DNA of 64,000 nt from Metaphire vulgaris (lineage: Eukaryota > Annelida > Clitellata > Crassiclitellata > Megascolecidae). The position numbers and the translations under genes were made by a program. Below are positions 22,983 to 32,876 of this stretch, one piece after another (the first letter of the stretch is position 1; each line of letters starts with the position of its first letter). Below the pieces are notes generated by a model. That model was given only the letters and a program-made list of their open reading frames with translations. It searched no databases and had not been told where the DNA came from. The stretch covers positions 1,674,001 to 1,738,000 of the forward strand of contig CM030836.1 of assembly GCA_018105865.1 (NCBI GenBank). The letters run 5' to 3'.

Positions 22983-24520
22983 AAACGAAGTTTTCCATTG
23001 TTCTTAATTGTGACCACTAACGCTGAAATCCATGGTGTGGCTTTCGTCACCGGAACAATTATCTCTTGTTGAACCATTTTCTGAAGTTCCTCCTCCACTC
23101 GGCTTCGGACTGCGAGGGGAATTCGACGAAGTGGCAGCTGAACTGGACGAAATGACGGGTCCATATCCAAGTGAACAGTGCCTTCTAATAATCCGAGTTT
23201 GCCATCGAAAAGATCGCTGTACTGTGCGAAAACGTCTGCTTCAGTTAACGCATGGTCCATCGTGGACGGAACAGCAGCTTCAATCGCGCATATATTGTCT
23301 TCAACAATGCGAATCAAATCAAAATCTCTGCATGCTGACATGCTTAAAATCGGATTGTCATGAGCAGTGATGTAAAATTCAACTTTCATCTGCTTACCGG
23401 TCTTCTGATGCGTAAGAATGACGTCAGTCAGTCCTTCTGTCGCTAACTGCTGACCATTAAACATCTTCAGAATAGATTTCGCTGGACGAAGCGCAGATTT
23501 ATTCGGTAGATCATCGTAAATCGACTTTGGAAGAGTGCACACCGTGCTGCCGCAGTCAAGCATAAAGTTGATGCATCGTCCATTCACCAGGAGGTTTGTA
23601 TATACACGGCCTCCCATATCTGTCGTGTTTAGAACCAGGACAGATTCAAAATCGTCTGTGAGCTGCCTGACACTGCCGTGAGAGGCAGATTTCCCTTCAC
23701 AAACTGCAGAAAAATGATTCTTGCCTTGGCACTTTCGGCAAACAGCACCAAAAGCCGGGCAATGCGCTCGCCCGTTGTCATGGCAACGTCCGCAGAAACG
23801 ACACGAACCGCTCGTCGTACCTTTTCCTGGACGATTCTGGCGATGGTTGGGGCGCTGACTCTGGTCCCTGCTGTCGTGACGACGATTCTGGGACCGCTCT
23901 CTGTCGTACTGATGGCGATTCTGATGACGGCGAGGTGTCTGCTCCCGTCGCAAAGCGTTGACTTCTTCAGGCGCAGTCATCGCCTTAAACTGCTTCGACG
24001 TCGTTTCCTGCGCCCGACACAGATCGATGGCCCGCTGCAGATCGAGGTCGCGTGTCCCCAGCAGCTTCTTCCTCGTCGCATCGTCTGCAATGCCGAGGAC
24101 GATCCGGTCCCGGATCATCGATGCTTCCATGTCGCCGAAACCGCAGGATCGAACGAGTCGCCGCAACTCCGACAAGAAAACGTCGAAAGATTCTCCGATG
24201 CTCTGTTTCCGACTGTGGAAGACATATCGTTCGTAGACTTCGTTCACCGCTCCGACGCAATGCTGTTCAAACGCTTCTAGCAAATCCGCTGTTCTCGCTC
24301 TTTGAGCGTCCGTCAGAGTCATAGACTCAAACACGCAATACGCCTCGGTTCCTATCGACGCGAGCAATATTGCAGCCTGCACTTCCGCTGTTTCTTGGTC
24401 CAATTTCGCAGCTGTTACGTAATTCAACCATTGGCCTTTAAAACGACGCCATTCATTTCCAATGTTCGACGCTGTCAAGTTTAGTTTTGCAGGTAACGGA
24501 ATGTGAGAAGCACTAGCCAT
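22841..24520 (-). CDS. Gypsy-type gag, protease and start of RT
   Basis: 559 codons as displayed. Gag spans roughly residues 1-230. Two cysteine clusters follow, including a canonical CX2CX4HX4C knuckle (CRKCQGKNHFSAVC), then an aspartic protease with LDCGSTV (DCGS rather than D-T/S-G) and the first RT blocks ending LRLCLDPTRTLN and LPTLDDILHQLTG. Homology then moves to the overlapping frame at about 22885, in the middle of RT. Because the shift is inside a catalytic domain rather than between gag and pol, a disabling one-base change or assembly error is more likely than programmed frameshifting. Confidence 0.88.
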   Translation of the reverse strand: MASASHIPLPAKLNLTASNIGNEWRRFKGQWLNYVTAAKLDQETAEVQAAILLASIGTEAYCVFESMTLTDAQRARTADLLEAFEQHCVGAVNEVYERYVFHSRKQSIGESFDVFLSELRRLVRSCGFGDMEASMIRDRIVLGIADDATRKKLLGTRDLDLQRAIDLCRAQETTSKQFKAMTAPEEVNALRREQTPRRHQNRHQYDRERSQNRRHDSRDQSQRPNHRQNRPGKGTTSGSCRFCGRCHDNGRAHCPAFGAVCRKCQGKNHFSAVCEGKSASHGSVRQLTDDFESVLVLNTTDMGGRVYTNLLVNGRCINFMLDCGSTVCTLPKSIYDDLPNKSALRPAKSILKMFNGQQLATEGLTDVILTHQKTGKQMKVEFYITAHDNPILSMSACRDFDLIRIVEDNICAIEAAVPSTMDHALTEADVFAQYSDLFDGKLGLLEGTVHLDMDPSFRPVQLPLRRIPLAVRSRVEEELQKMVQQEIIVPVTKATPWISALVVTIKNNGKLRLCLDPTRTLNPALLRNKYCLPTLDDILHQLTGVRFSVQSIAKMRLTS

Positions 24521-24647
24521 TCTAACAATTTACGCAATTTCGCAATTTTCCGCAATTTCGCAATTTTCGCAATTTCGCAACGCTATCGGTTGATAATGTT
24601 CACTTCTGCTTTTATTCTTAACTAACTGACTTAACTATCTGACACCA

Positions 24648-24865
24648 TGTGGCGTCCTTGGTTACGCCTATAACTGAGTGCCTATAGAGGTTTAGACTAT
24701 AGCAAACAGAGACACAGTTAGATATAACTATATGCTTCTATTCAGATCAACGTCTGGAGAACAACTACTAACTAATGCTACTACAGCTGGCTTCTATATG
24801 CCTAGCTGGTCAAGTGTTCATCTATTGGACAGTAGGCGTGGCCTATAAGTGTCCATCACTCTACA
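24648..24865 (-). repeat. Gypsy-type element 5' LTR
   Basis: 218 bases, partner of 20001-20218. The primer-binding site directly follows on the minus strand, TGG first, complementary to a tRNA 3' CCA end (possibly tRNA-Leu, by analogy with sea-urchin Gypsy elements). Confidence 0.95.
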
Positions 24866-25058
24866 GAATACCCATAACTCAGATAACTCTCGAAAACCAC
24901 GATTTTAAAATTCTTATAATTTTAAAATTTAAAATCAGCTTTTTCTCAAAAAACCTACGTGATAGGAAAATTTCAAAATTATTCCTGTAATCAGCATGAC
25001 AAAATCTACCTGGAACACCAGAAATTGCACAGGAAACAAAAACCTTGTTGACCAGTGT

Positions 25059-25371
25059 AATAATAATAATACCGAATACTAATATTAGGCCTACTTGAGT
25101 ATGCGTGGGGGGGCTCTAGACATTAATCCAGTTCAATGATTTTCGGTACAGTTTCTATCTACACCAAAACACACCTTCCCCAAACTATTACACTTACATT
25201 TACATCATTGAGAATTTTATTCATTCCACCCTACTAAGCGTCTAAAAATACGCAGCTACTGCGGTACTAATCCAGAAAATGATATTCACATTTACTAGCT
25301 TTAACTTACTTGCGTACATTTTTTCAACCTGTTCATTTAAATTCATATGTCAAAATATTCTTAAATTGTAG
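25059..25371 (+). promoter_or_regulatory. Upstream region of mosaic lectin gene; possible 5' UTR intron end
   Basis: AT-rich with no convincing TATA context. A good acceptor, ATTCTTAAATTGTAG, ends at 25371, 15 bases before the ATG, so a non-coding first exon probably lies further upstream, possibly beyond the transposon nest. The promoter itself is not identified. Confidence 0.35.
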
Positions 25372-25386
25372 ATCGTTTGCTGCAAA

Positions 25387-26307
25387 ATGTTTGCCATCAC
25401 AACCCTGATATTTGTAAACTGTCTTTGCGGTTCTGCACTCTCAGATATTGTTGAGACTCAGCAGTTGAACCATGGTCACAGTATCCGCCAAGCGCCCAAT
25501 ACCAGTGATACCCAGACCCATCCCATAGAAATGAGCATCGCCTATGATTTTCCTGACATCACATCTGAAATCCAATTGCAATCTGGATCTGTTCAACTGG
25601 AGGGCTTCAAATCCGTCAACAACGATAAGATAATGGAGGGAACAAAGACATCGGAGTTGTTCTGGGTCAGCATTGGTCATCCGCATTTTATCAAGACCAG
25701 GGACCCAAACAATCCAGACGATGCGAAATTCTTTCATTCGTCAAACACAGGATTCACCACTTACGTACAACTGATGACAGAAGAACAGCGTGCAGCTCTA
25801 GCAACAGCAGCTCACAACAAATACCAAATCAATATTGCTGATCACCAGGTGGTGCATTTGATTCTGTCGAAATTCTACTGCAACAAATTTCTGTATGATG
25901 AAACAGGTAACAGATACTTGTTGAGTGGAATTGTATCAGACTTCAGGCATTTTCCTCTGAGAATGGATTTTGACATTCCCCTGGGGAAAATCGAAAGAAT
26001 TCTTTTCTCGAAAGTGATTAACGAATCTGAGGATGATTTGCAATTCGAATGTCATATCGAATCAAGTGGAGGAAAACTAATAAAGTCAAATACTTTGTCG
26101 ATAAGCTACGAACAAAGTCAGCAAATAGGACTCGAAGAGAAGCTGTTTGGACCAGCAGCAAACAACGGACCGAACGAAGTATATGTAACGAGAAACCAAA
26201 TGACTGAATTGGCGCACGAGATGTATTCGACACTGAATATCATAGAAGAATACCAGATGCCAGAAAGTCAATTCAGCGAAGCATTCGTCAACGACTTCAT
26301 TTCACAG
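25387..26307 (+). CDS. Mosaic lectin gene exon 1: signal peptide and unrecognised domain
   Basis: 307 codons from ATG (context GCAAAATGT). Residues 1-19 form a signal peptide (MFAITTLIFVNCLCGSAL). Residues ~45-305 form a compact domain I do not recognise: alternating beta-rich (LQSGSVQLEGF, SELFWVSIGH) and helical (TEEQRAALATAAHNKY; YVTRNQMTELAHEMYSTL) segments, only two cysteines (165, 222) and sequons at N38 and N212. The exon closes with DFISQ; the CAG at 26305-26307 followed by GTTCAA is the donor, phase 0. If unspliced, the frame stops at 26322. The next phase-0 exon that extends it is 32227-32623. Function unknown; secretion is inferred from the signal peptide. Confidence 0.8.
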
Positions 26308-26694
26308 GTTCAATATTTTTAATATTTTCTAATTGTGCTGCTCTTAAATAAATCGAATGCATTTTGTCACAATTTTTAGATGATCCGTCAATTAGCTATC
26401 CGGTGAAACGGTAGGTCGCGGTAGATGGTAATGTGCCTTCTTATCGTTCAATTGATTTTCCCAAATAGTGCACATTTTTTAATAATTGCCATTCACATAA
26501 TTATATAACTGATTGATTGCGTATGTGGCTGACGGTGAATGACAGCTTGAGCACAAGATGAGAACATTTGCTATTTACAATGTTTTTGAGCGTGATCCGT
26601 CAGACTCACCTATTTGAAATACTGCAAATAACTGACTGTTTGTTGAGTAAAATGCGTGTTACGTGTTACATTTTGAAAGTCCATCGTTTTTATT

Positions 26695-28050
26695 ATTGAA
26701 ACAATTTTTATAGCGCAGTGATATTACGAAGGCCAAAGTCAGGGTCGCTTTAACAAACGCAACTTGTATGAAATGTTAAGCAAGCGAGTCTTTAAATTTT
26801 TCATGGATAACACAATAGAGTTAGTGTTTGCAGCGCTCTCATGCAGTGAGTTCCATAAAATTGGATTGCCTATTGAAGCTCGTCTGTGACCGAACTTCGC
26901 GGTTTTGGCCGGATGAGAAACGAGTAGTTGAACACGATTGCTGGAGCGGGTCGAGAACGAGCAGAGATATGTAAACAGGGAAAAATGATCATTCAAAGCC
27001 CCATAGGTGAACAATGTGATGCGTTCATGTATTCGAAGCCAGTGAAGCTTATCTCTGAGAAGCGGAGTTACATGATCATTCCAACGACAGCCGAAAATCA
27101 AACGAGCAGACAGGTTCAACACTGATCGCAGTCGGTTCAGCTGATTATCTGGAATGCCGAGTAATACACTGCTGTGGTAGTCGACATGTGAGTTGTTATA
27201 TGGCTGCAGTTGGAATGTAGCGGCGAATTGCTCGGATCCTGTGAAGTTGGTAGTAACAATTCCGAGTAAAATGGCTGATGTAGCTGATGAAGGAAAGCGT
27301 CTCATCGTTAAGAACACCGATGGGACCCGTGGCCGGACAAAATGTCACGGACAAAATGTCACGGGTTGGGTTTGGGGTTAGGGCTAGAGCTAGGCTTAGG
27401 TTACATTTTATCCCCATTATATCTTGTTCGTGACATTTTGTCCCCATCACATTTTGTCCGTGACATTTTGTGCTAGGACATTTTGTCCTAGCACCATGGG
27501 ACCAGTAGTCCTAGTTAAAACACAATGTCGACGTTGTCAAGTGTATAATGTGCACGACTTATCAGGTGTCCCTTCTGGAAGTGCTCAGCCATAGGAACTC
27601 ACACTTTTCATTATTTAACAAACAAGAGGTGATTTGATCACTTGATGCTATCCACAATTTTGATCTTTCAAGCACTCCCAATGGTGCTGTTCAGAAGTTG
27701 ATTGCCACCAGGAGGTAAACAGGATGAGCAAAGAATGAGGAGAAGGGGTCCAAGAACTGGCCCCTGGAGCTCGCCACTGAAGACCAGAAGTGGAGGGGAC
27801 ATGTGGTTGTCGCAGTCATGTCGGTGAGAAGATGGCCGAGTCTTTTGTTATTCTCTTTGAAAGAAAGGGAAGGCTGGAAACAAGACGGTAATTGGCTGCC
27901 ATGATTGGTCACGACCAGATTGTTCGAGAACCGAAAAGACTATGACATGCTTTCACGATAATGGGAATTCTCCCAATACAGTGAGATGGATAGTAGTGTT
28001 GTTAGAAAGGGCGCAAGTGTACGGTGGAGCCATTGAAAAACCACGGTGGT
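26695..28050 (-). mobile_element. L2-type LINE with fold-back element inside
   Basis: The 3' end is at about 26695 (TTTTTATAGCGCAGTG). The minus frame gives an RT C-terminus: LNRLRSVLNLSARLIFGC, HVTPLLRDKLHWLRI and GNPILWNSLHE. Further upstream after the fold-back insertion come DNVDIVF and a decayed RT motif near 27750 (ELQGPVLGPLLL, compare GVPQGSVLGP). Multiple frame changes; inactive. Confidence 0.75.
27328..27495. mobile_element. Fold-back element 2 with telomere-like core
   Basis: 168 bases. Arms are built of GGACAAAATGTCAC units (left, two copies) and the inverse GTGACATTTTGTCC (right, several). The core is GGGTTTGGGGTTAGGGCTAG (about 27365-27385). It is flanked by ATGGGACC at 27320-27327 and 27496-27503, an 8-base target duplication. 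It lies within the L2 copy, whose protein similarity resumes on either side. Confidence 0.8.
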
Positions 28051-28321
28051 AAGATCATGCAGTGTTTGTTAAAACGTTAAAACAGCAGTTGATGGAGCAA
28101 GTTGAATCGCTTTAACCTTGCAATCAATATATCGGTGTGAATCCTTTTCAGAAAAATAGGTTGTGGGCCTGAGCTTAAACTTAAACTGTTCCTATCCAGC
28201 AATGTTGATGGGTTTTCCATATCAAATTGGTATTAATCTTAACAGAATATAGTGACCGATGTCAATATTGAGAACCTTTCGACTTGACCAAAAGTCTACT
28301 CCATTTAAAATCAGAGCGCCA

Positions 28322-28548
28322 TGTCACGTGATGGTATTCTAAGTAGACAAGCCCCGCCTCCCATCCAATAGACGAACACTAACTAGGTCGCTGAACTGTA
28401 GTATAGCTGAAGGCAGACTCTCGTTGTCCGTACGTCGATAGATAAAGACTCAACCATTGCTTGTACATTGCTAGAATACACATCTACTTATATAACATAT
28501 TCAGACGTGTTGTCTTAGTATTAGTATAATATAAGGCACCACGCTACA
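28322..28548 (+). repeat. LTR of non-autonomous LTR element (5')
   Basis: 227 bases, TGTCACGTGATGG to GGCACCACGCTACA. The following TGGTGTCAGAAG is a primer-binding site similar to that of the Gypsy element at 20001-24865. Preceded by CGCCA (28317-28321), the target duplication. About 11 differences from the 3' LTR. Confidence 0.92.
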
Positions 28549-28618
28549 TGGTGTCAGAAGTTAGTTAAGTAGATTACGAATTTCGATCGTAACAGCTTCG
28601 AACACTGTACGGCGTCGA

Positions 28619-28960
28619 AATGTCTTTTGCGTCGAACATTCAAATTCCAGAGGCACTGAACCAGGATGCGACCGATCTAGCGAACGAATGGAAGGATTTC
28701 GCACAGAAATGGTTGTAGTATTCGAAAGCGGCAGGAATCGACCGTGAAGACGAGGTTCGACAGGCGGCGATTCTGCTGTGTTTCCTGGGAACAGACGCTT
28801 TCTGTCTCTACATGGAGCTGAACCTGACAGATGCCCAGTGAGAGAGCCCGACAGCCATCCTGGAAGCATTCGAACGACACTGCATCGGAACGAGTCCCGA
28901 AGTGCCCGATCGACCCGATTCGACCGATTACTGCGCCAGAAGAAGAAGTTCCCGCGTTCA
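28619..28960 (+). pseudogene. Decayed gag remnant in LTR element
   Basis: Begins MSFASNIQIPEALNQDA and retains ANEWKDFAQKW, DEVRQAAILLCFLGTDAF and ILEAFERHCIG, paralleling residues 1-90 of the gag at 24520. In-frame stops occur at about 28715 (TAG) and 28839 (TGA). Homology fades by 28960. Confidence 0.75.
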
Positions 28961-29079
28961 GCCGCGTATCCGCGCCTCGCGAGCGAACTGAGAAACGCCC
29001 GACAGATGCCCAGCGTCAGATCCCGAGCGCTCTGTTAGAAGCTTTCTAACGTCACTGCGTTGATGACGCCAGCGAAAAG

Positions 29080-29700
29080 ATGACCTCAGATGTCGTGAGA
29101 AAAAAAGACACAGAAGGGACGATGCTAATTCCGCCCTCCCCGCTCCAGCCGACACTTGATGATCGGACCTTAGCCAAGCCGTTGGTGGATTCAACTCCCA
29201 CCTCCGAACTGATTGAAGCAGCAGAAGCAAGAGAAGGAGAAGAAGCAGCGGACGATGAAGAAATAAATGAGAAAACAGACGATTTTGCGAACACTGAAAT
29301 GCGAGCTGCAATGCCCTCTACCGTCGAAAAGATCGAGTCACAGATGGACTCTATTCAGAGGACCGCCTCTGCATTCCAGACGATCAACTACTCCTCCGCA
29401 CTACAGCCGATGACACTCGAAGTCGGGAACTATAATTATTTTCGCGTGATGGATTCACTGGATTCTACGAACGAGCTGGTATCGGAGACCGACTCTCCCA
29501 CGCACTTTCCGTCTTCGATCGAGATGGTCCCACTCGAAAGTATTCGACTTTTCACGACACCTGCCGAATTGAGAGTGGAAGTTGCCTCCCCTCTCCCACC
29601 GCTGCCAGAAATGAAAGACGCGGCCGACATGACCTTTGTCGACCCCTCCCCTCCGCCGTGTGGAAGTTCATTTTCAAAGGCGTTTACCCAGACAAGTTGA
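29080..29700 (+). CDS. Acidic protein of unknown function inside LTR element
   Basis: 206 codons, ATG at 29080 to TGA at 29698-29700, open throughout. It is strongly acidic with low-complexity stretches (EAREGEEAADDEEINEKTDD, residues ~50-70) and proline/serine-rich parts (SPLPPLPEMKD; DPSPPPCGSS). I see no zinc knuckle, protease or RT motif. It sits in the correct orientation between the gag remnant and the 3' LTR. It could be a derived gag/linker region, a captured host fragment, or chance preservation; the sequence does not decide. Confidence 0.5.
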   Translation: MTSDVVRKKDTEGTMLIPPSPLQPTLDDRTLAKPLVDSTPTSELIEAAEAREGEEAADDEEINEKTDDFANTEMRAAMPSTVEKIESQMDSIQRTASAFQTINYSSALQPMTLEVGNYNYFRVMDSLDSTNELVSETDSPTHFPSSIEMVPLESIRLFTTPAELRVEVASPLPPLPEMKDAADMTFVDPSPPPCGSSFSKAFTQTS

Positions 29701-30157
29701 AGCCGACTCGAAACGATTTCGAGAGAACAACTTCTCCTCAACCCCTCCCCACCGATGCGTCAAGAAGAACCAAGCACACAGAGAGACCGACATTCAAGCG
29801 GATTAAATTCAAGCAGAAGCATGCGTGATGGAAAAGAAAAAGTCAGAGACTGAGACAGACTGAGACAGATCGAGTCAGCCGAAGAAATATCTGTGTCCAG
29901 TCTGAACTGTTGGAAGCCGACGATCGCCATCGACACACACCGCCCGAAGGCACTAATTAACTGAGCAGACCCCTTTAAAACTGACTAGAGGCAGAATAGC
30001 CATAAAGCCCTATAGAGACTTTTGCAATAGAAAACTTCAAGCGAACTTTAAATATAGAAAGCACGGACATTGTAGGCTTGCCGTTTACTGCGGACTTTTT
30101 AGAATCTAGGTTTTCACTCTGTTAGACTTTTAGCTTTAAAAAAGTAAGAAGAGAAGA

Positions 30158-30384
30158 TGTCACGTGATGGCATTCTAAGTAGACAAGCCCCGCCTACCAT
30201 CCAATAGACGAACACTAACTAGGACGCTGAACTGTAGTATAACTGAAGGCAGACACTCGTTGTCCGTACGTCGATAGATAAAGACTCAACCATTGCTGGT
30301 ACATTGCTAGAATACATATCTACTTATTTAATATATTCAGACGTGTTGTTTTAGTATTAGTATAATATAAGGCACCACGCCACA
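30158..30384 (+). repeat. LTR of non-autonomous LTR element (3')
   Basis: 227 bases, partner of 28322-28548, followed by CGCCA at 30385-30389. Confidence 0.92.
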
Positions 30385-30714
30385 CGCCAAGAGTTGTATA
30401 CCTCGTTTCTTTACAAGTCACTTTGCTCTTTTTACAGACACGTTCTAAACGCCGTAAGCTATACGATACAATATGTTTAAAATATGCAAATGGGAATCTT
30501 ATTGCATGTAAGCACAATTTCTAGCTAGCATAGTGATACAATTTTCATTAAATTCGCCCAACATCTAGAAGGGTTGAAACTACAATACAAAGGGTCCCAA
30601 TTTAATAAAACACCGTGCATACTTTTACGATCGAACCATCGTTCAGGATTGATATCCGACATAAAGATGGATGTCATCATTTGAACCAGGAGTGGCCAAA
30701 TTGCGTCTCGCGAG

Positions 30715-30900
30715 CAGTGGCGTCGCCAGGATTTTTTGTTGGGGGGTGGCAAAAGGGGTCTGGCGTGTCAGATTCCTTACCCACCGCTACCCCTCCACAA
30801 AAAAACTTTATCACCGGATTTGCGCGAATCTGGTAGGTGGTCTGAGGCAGGTTGGGGGGGGGGAGAGTTGCCCCATTTGCTCCCCGTGGCGACGCTAATG
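30715..30900. mobile_element. hAT-type MITE, 186 bases
   Basis: Starts CAGTGGCGTCGCCAGG, ends CCCGTGGCGACGCTAATG. Flanked by CTCGCGAG at 30707-30714 and 30901-30908 (8-base duplication). Contains poly-G blocks; no coding capacity. Confidence 0.8.
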
Positions 30901-31014
30901 CTCGCGAGACGCATGCGGCACTTCTAGCAGAACCGGCGGTTCGCCAAAAGTTTAAACAAAATTTGACCAGATTACATGTAAGAGATCAACAGAAGCACAC
31001 ATTTGCCGCATCTT

Positions 31015-31480
31015 TATCTTCTTGACGACTTCTATAGCGCCGTACGCGCGACGAAGGTCGAAGTCAAAGGCGCTTTGACATACTTTGGCAAGCCGATGGC
31101 AAACGTCGGATAACAGAGACAGCGTAAAGTCAACCCTGATGGAAACGACGGAAATCGCCGCCCAAACGCCCACGGTAGCGAATCCCGTAGAAAGCGGCCT
31201 TCCGCTGTAGAACCGTCCGCACCAGGCACGTCAAAGGAACAAAAACACGGGATGAGATGTTATAAATTCCGCGGATGTTGTAAGAACTGTCCGCGAGGCG
31301 AGCCACACGGAGAATTTCTGAGATGCGGACTCCGGTGAGTAAACCGTCGCCGAGCTAGGTGAATCCGACTTTGGATGGAATTCCAGGTTACAATTAGAAC
31401 GGATGTCGCAGCATTCCCGCACGGGTATCTAGTCTGCAGTTCTGCCAAGCCACGTTGATAGAAAAATCGCAAAACAAGAT
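31015..31480 (-). mobile_element. Probable L2-type LINE tail, GC-rich
   Basis: Has the TTCTATAGCGCCGTACG signature and GGTCGAAGTCAAAGGCGC downstream, as at other L2 3' ends (minus orientation). The rest is GC-rich without an intact frame; its extent is uncertain. Confidence 0.5.
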
Positions 31481-31884
31481 GGCGGACCAGACAGGCGACG
31501 AATCAGCGACTAAAACCGTCCTAATCAATCCGAGAAAAGCGCAGAGGACCTCTCGCATAGCAGTAATAATTCTGTCTGTTTACCATTCTTATCATAGGTG
31601 CAATAAAATAGAAACATAGATTTAATGATAATTGCAAAGAACTGAATCCCACTACTTCGTTTTCATGTCTAAATGTGGCAATGTGACTCCCAAGCTTTTG
31701 AAAAATCGCACCTTCTATTATTAAATTTAAAGTACAAATCTATGGTTATGGTACTTGTTTTGTGTGGCCATTCAAACGCCTGCTCACGGACTGACAAAAT
31801 CGTCACGTGCGCGTTAGCCTTTGGTTGTGAGTTTCATGCAAAATTTGGTACAGAGTGGCAAAAATGTATGAAAATAAAATAATA

Positions 31885-32120
31885 AAATAATAATAATTAT
31901 GCACTTCTATAGCACCAGTTCTAATACCAAGGGTATCAATCGATGGTACTTCAAATCCACCCATAAAAGACCAGGTCAATCCAGGGAAAGAGGGAAAGAG
32001 CAAGACCGACTATGGAAGAAAAGCTAATTGAAAGAAATGTCTTTAAAAATCTGGATCTGAAGATACTCAATGAATTGGAAGATCTGACAGCCATAGGGAA
32101 AGAGTTCCAGATTTTTGGCC
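31885..32120 (-). mobile_element. L2-type LINE 3' end
   Basis: (AAT)n at 31880-31895 followed by CACTTCTATAGCACCAG, then a truncated RT C-terminal region ending near 32120. Just upstream of exon 2 of the lectin gene. Confidence 0.6.
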
Positions 32121-32226
32121 CAGAAATAGAAAAAAAATAGAAATAGCTCGTATACAGTAAACAATTGCCTCAAAATTGATTTTTAGGTTTTTAGATTACT
32201 GATCTGGGGTGGTTATTTTGCTTTAG

Positions 32227-32623
32227 GTCGCAACCAGTCAATTTAGTCAGGTACCTTTGGAAACCGCGCTGGCATCGATTTCCAAGTACAGGTTTTACAT
32301 CGATGCTGACCTTCGACCATATACAATCAAGAATGACATTGACTTAGTTTTGTCAATTTCGAAAGAAGCAACTACCAATAATAAAGTTGTTCCAAAAAGC
32401 CTAAATGTCGCTCGCGTACTGCGATCCAAAATGAAGAAGTCCTTGACGTTTAAAGGAATTCGATTTCAAAAGTTTGACGCTCCATTTGAAAGAGACTTCA
32501 GCATGTACACAAGCAGATCATCTGAGCTCTGGAATCCAAACATCTCAACAGCCAAAGAGAGATATGAAGAAATGCTTGAATCGATTTCTCATAACGTTCT
32601 CTATCTGATGAATGCTTCCAGAG
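32227..32623 (+). CDS. Mosaic lectin gene exon 2: end of unrecognised domain
   Basis: Acceptor TTGCTTTAG (32226), phase 0, matching exon 1. About 132 codons: VATSQFSQVPLETALASISK, YRFYIDADLRPYTIKNDIDL and a basic segment RSKMKKSLTFKGIRFQ, then helical ERYEEMLESISHNVLYLMNA with sequons NIS and NAS. The frame would stop at 32638, but an AG|GCAAGT donor at 32623/32624 leaves a phase-1 G that, with exon 3's first two bases, makes an Asp codon and continues the frame. GC-AG introns typically have exactly this strong donor consensus. No ATG is needed, so I do not treat this as a separate gene. Confidence 0.72.
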
Positions 32624-32806
32624 GCAAGTCTATGATTTAGCTACGAATATGCAACAGGATGAAGTGTCATTTCATATGGCTAAATTAATTCGAATCGCCT
32701 CATGAAGTTCTTAAAAACCAGATATGGGCCTACTAATTTAAGCCCAGTAGCCTACGCTATAAAAATTAAAGTCTTGCATAAAAAAATGATCACTTGGCTA
32801 GGTTGC

Positions 32807-32876
32807 ATCAATCATCATCATCGTCATCATCATCATCAGCATAATCGTCGTCGTCATCATCTTCATCATCATCTTG
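32807..32876. repeat. (CAT)n microsatellite
   Basis: Interrupted CAT/CGT trinucleotide run in intron 2. Confidence 0.85.

Larger units (their letters stand above)
20001..24865 (-). mobile_element. Gypsy-type LTR retrotransposon, young, one frame break
   Basis: Complete 4,865-base element with 218-base LTRs, target duplication GAATA (19996-20000 and 24866-24870), a primer-binding site TGGTGTCAGA (minus strand, ending at 24647) and a polypurine tract. It encodes gag, protease, RT, RNase H and integrase on the minus strand; no envelope gene is present. LTR near-identity means recent insertion. It interrupts the DNA transposon at 17645-25058. Confidence 0.95.
17645..25058 (-). mobile_element. 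DNA transposon, unassigned family, split by Gypsy element
   Basis: Inverted ends CACTGGTCAACAA (17645) and TTGTTGACCAGTG (to 25058), with similarity continuing over TTTTTGTTTCC for about 40 bases; TAA flanks both sides (17642-17644, 25059-25061). Inside, the minus strand encodes the pieces of one protein (17858-19540), and the 5' portion of the element lies beyond the nested LTR element (20001-24865). Without the insertion the transposon is about 2.5 kb. I recognise the protein type as a multicopy family found in many invertebrate genomes but cannot assign a named superfamily. A TAA duplication inside a TAA microsatellite is weak evidence. Confidence 0.75.
28322..30384 (+). mobile_element. 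Non-autonomous Gypsy-type LTR element
   Basis: 2,063 bases, LTRs of 227 bases each, target duplication CGCCA (28317-28321, 30385-30389), primer-binding site and a purine-rich tract (AAGTAAGAAGAGAAGA, ending 30157). The interior has a short gag remnant and an unrelated acidic ORF; RT, RNase H and integrase are absent. It probably moves, or moved, using enzymes from a related autonomous element. LTR divergence makes it clearly older than the element at 20001-24865. Confidence 0.9.
26308..32226 (+). other. Intron 1, filled with mobile elements
   Basis: Donor GT at 26308, acceptor TTGCTTTAG ending at 32226. It contains an L2 copy with a fold-back insertion, a non-autonomous LTR element, a hAT MITE and further L2 tails, listed separately. 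No host exon was found in it. Confidence 0.65.

Noticed and set aside
32257..32640. Independent small gene starting inside exon 2
   Set aside because: There is no ATG start; the frame extends back to a good acceptor at 32226 in the phase required by exon 1.
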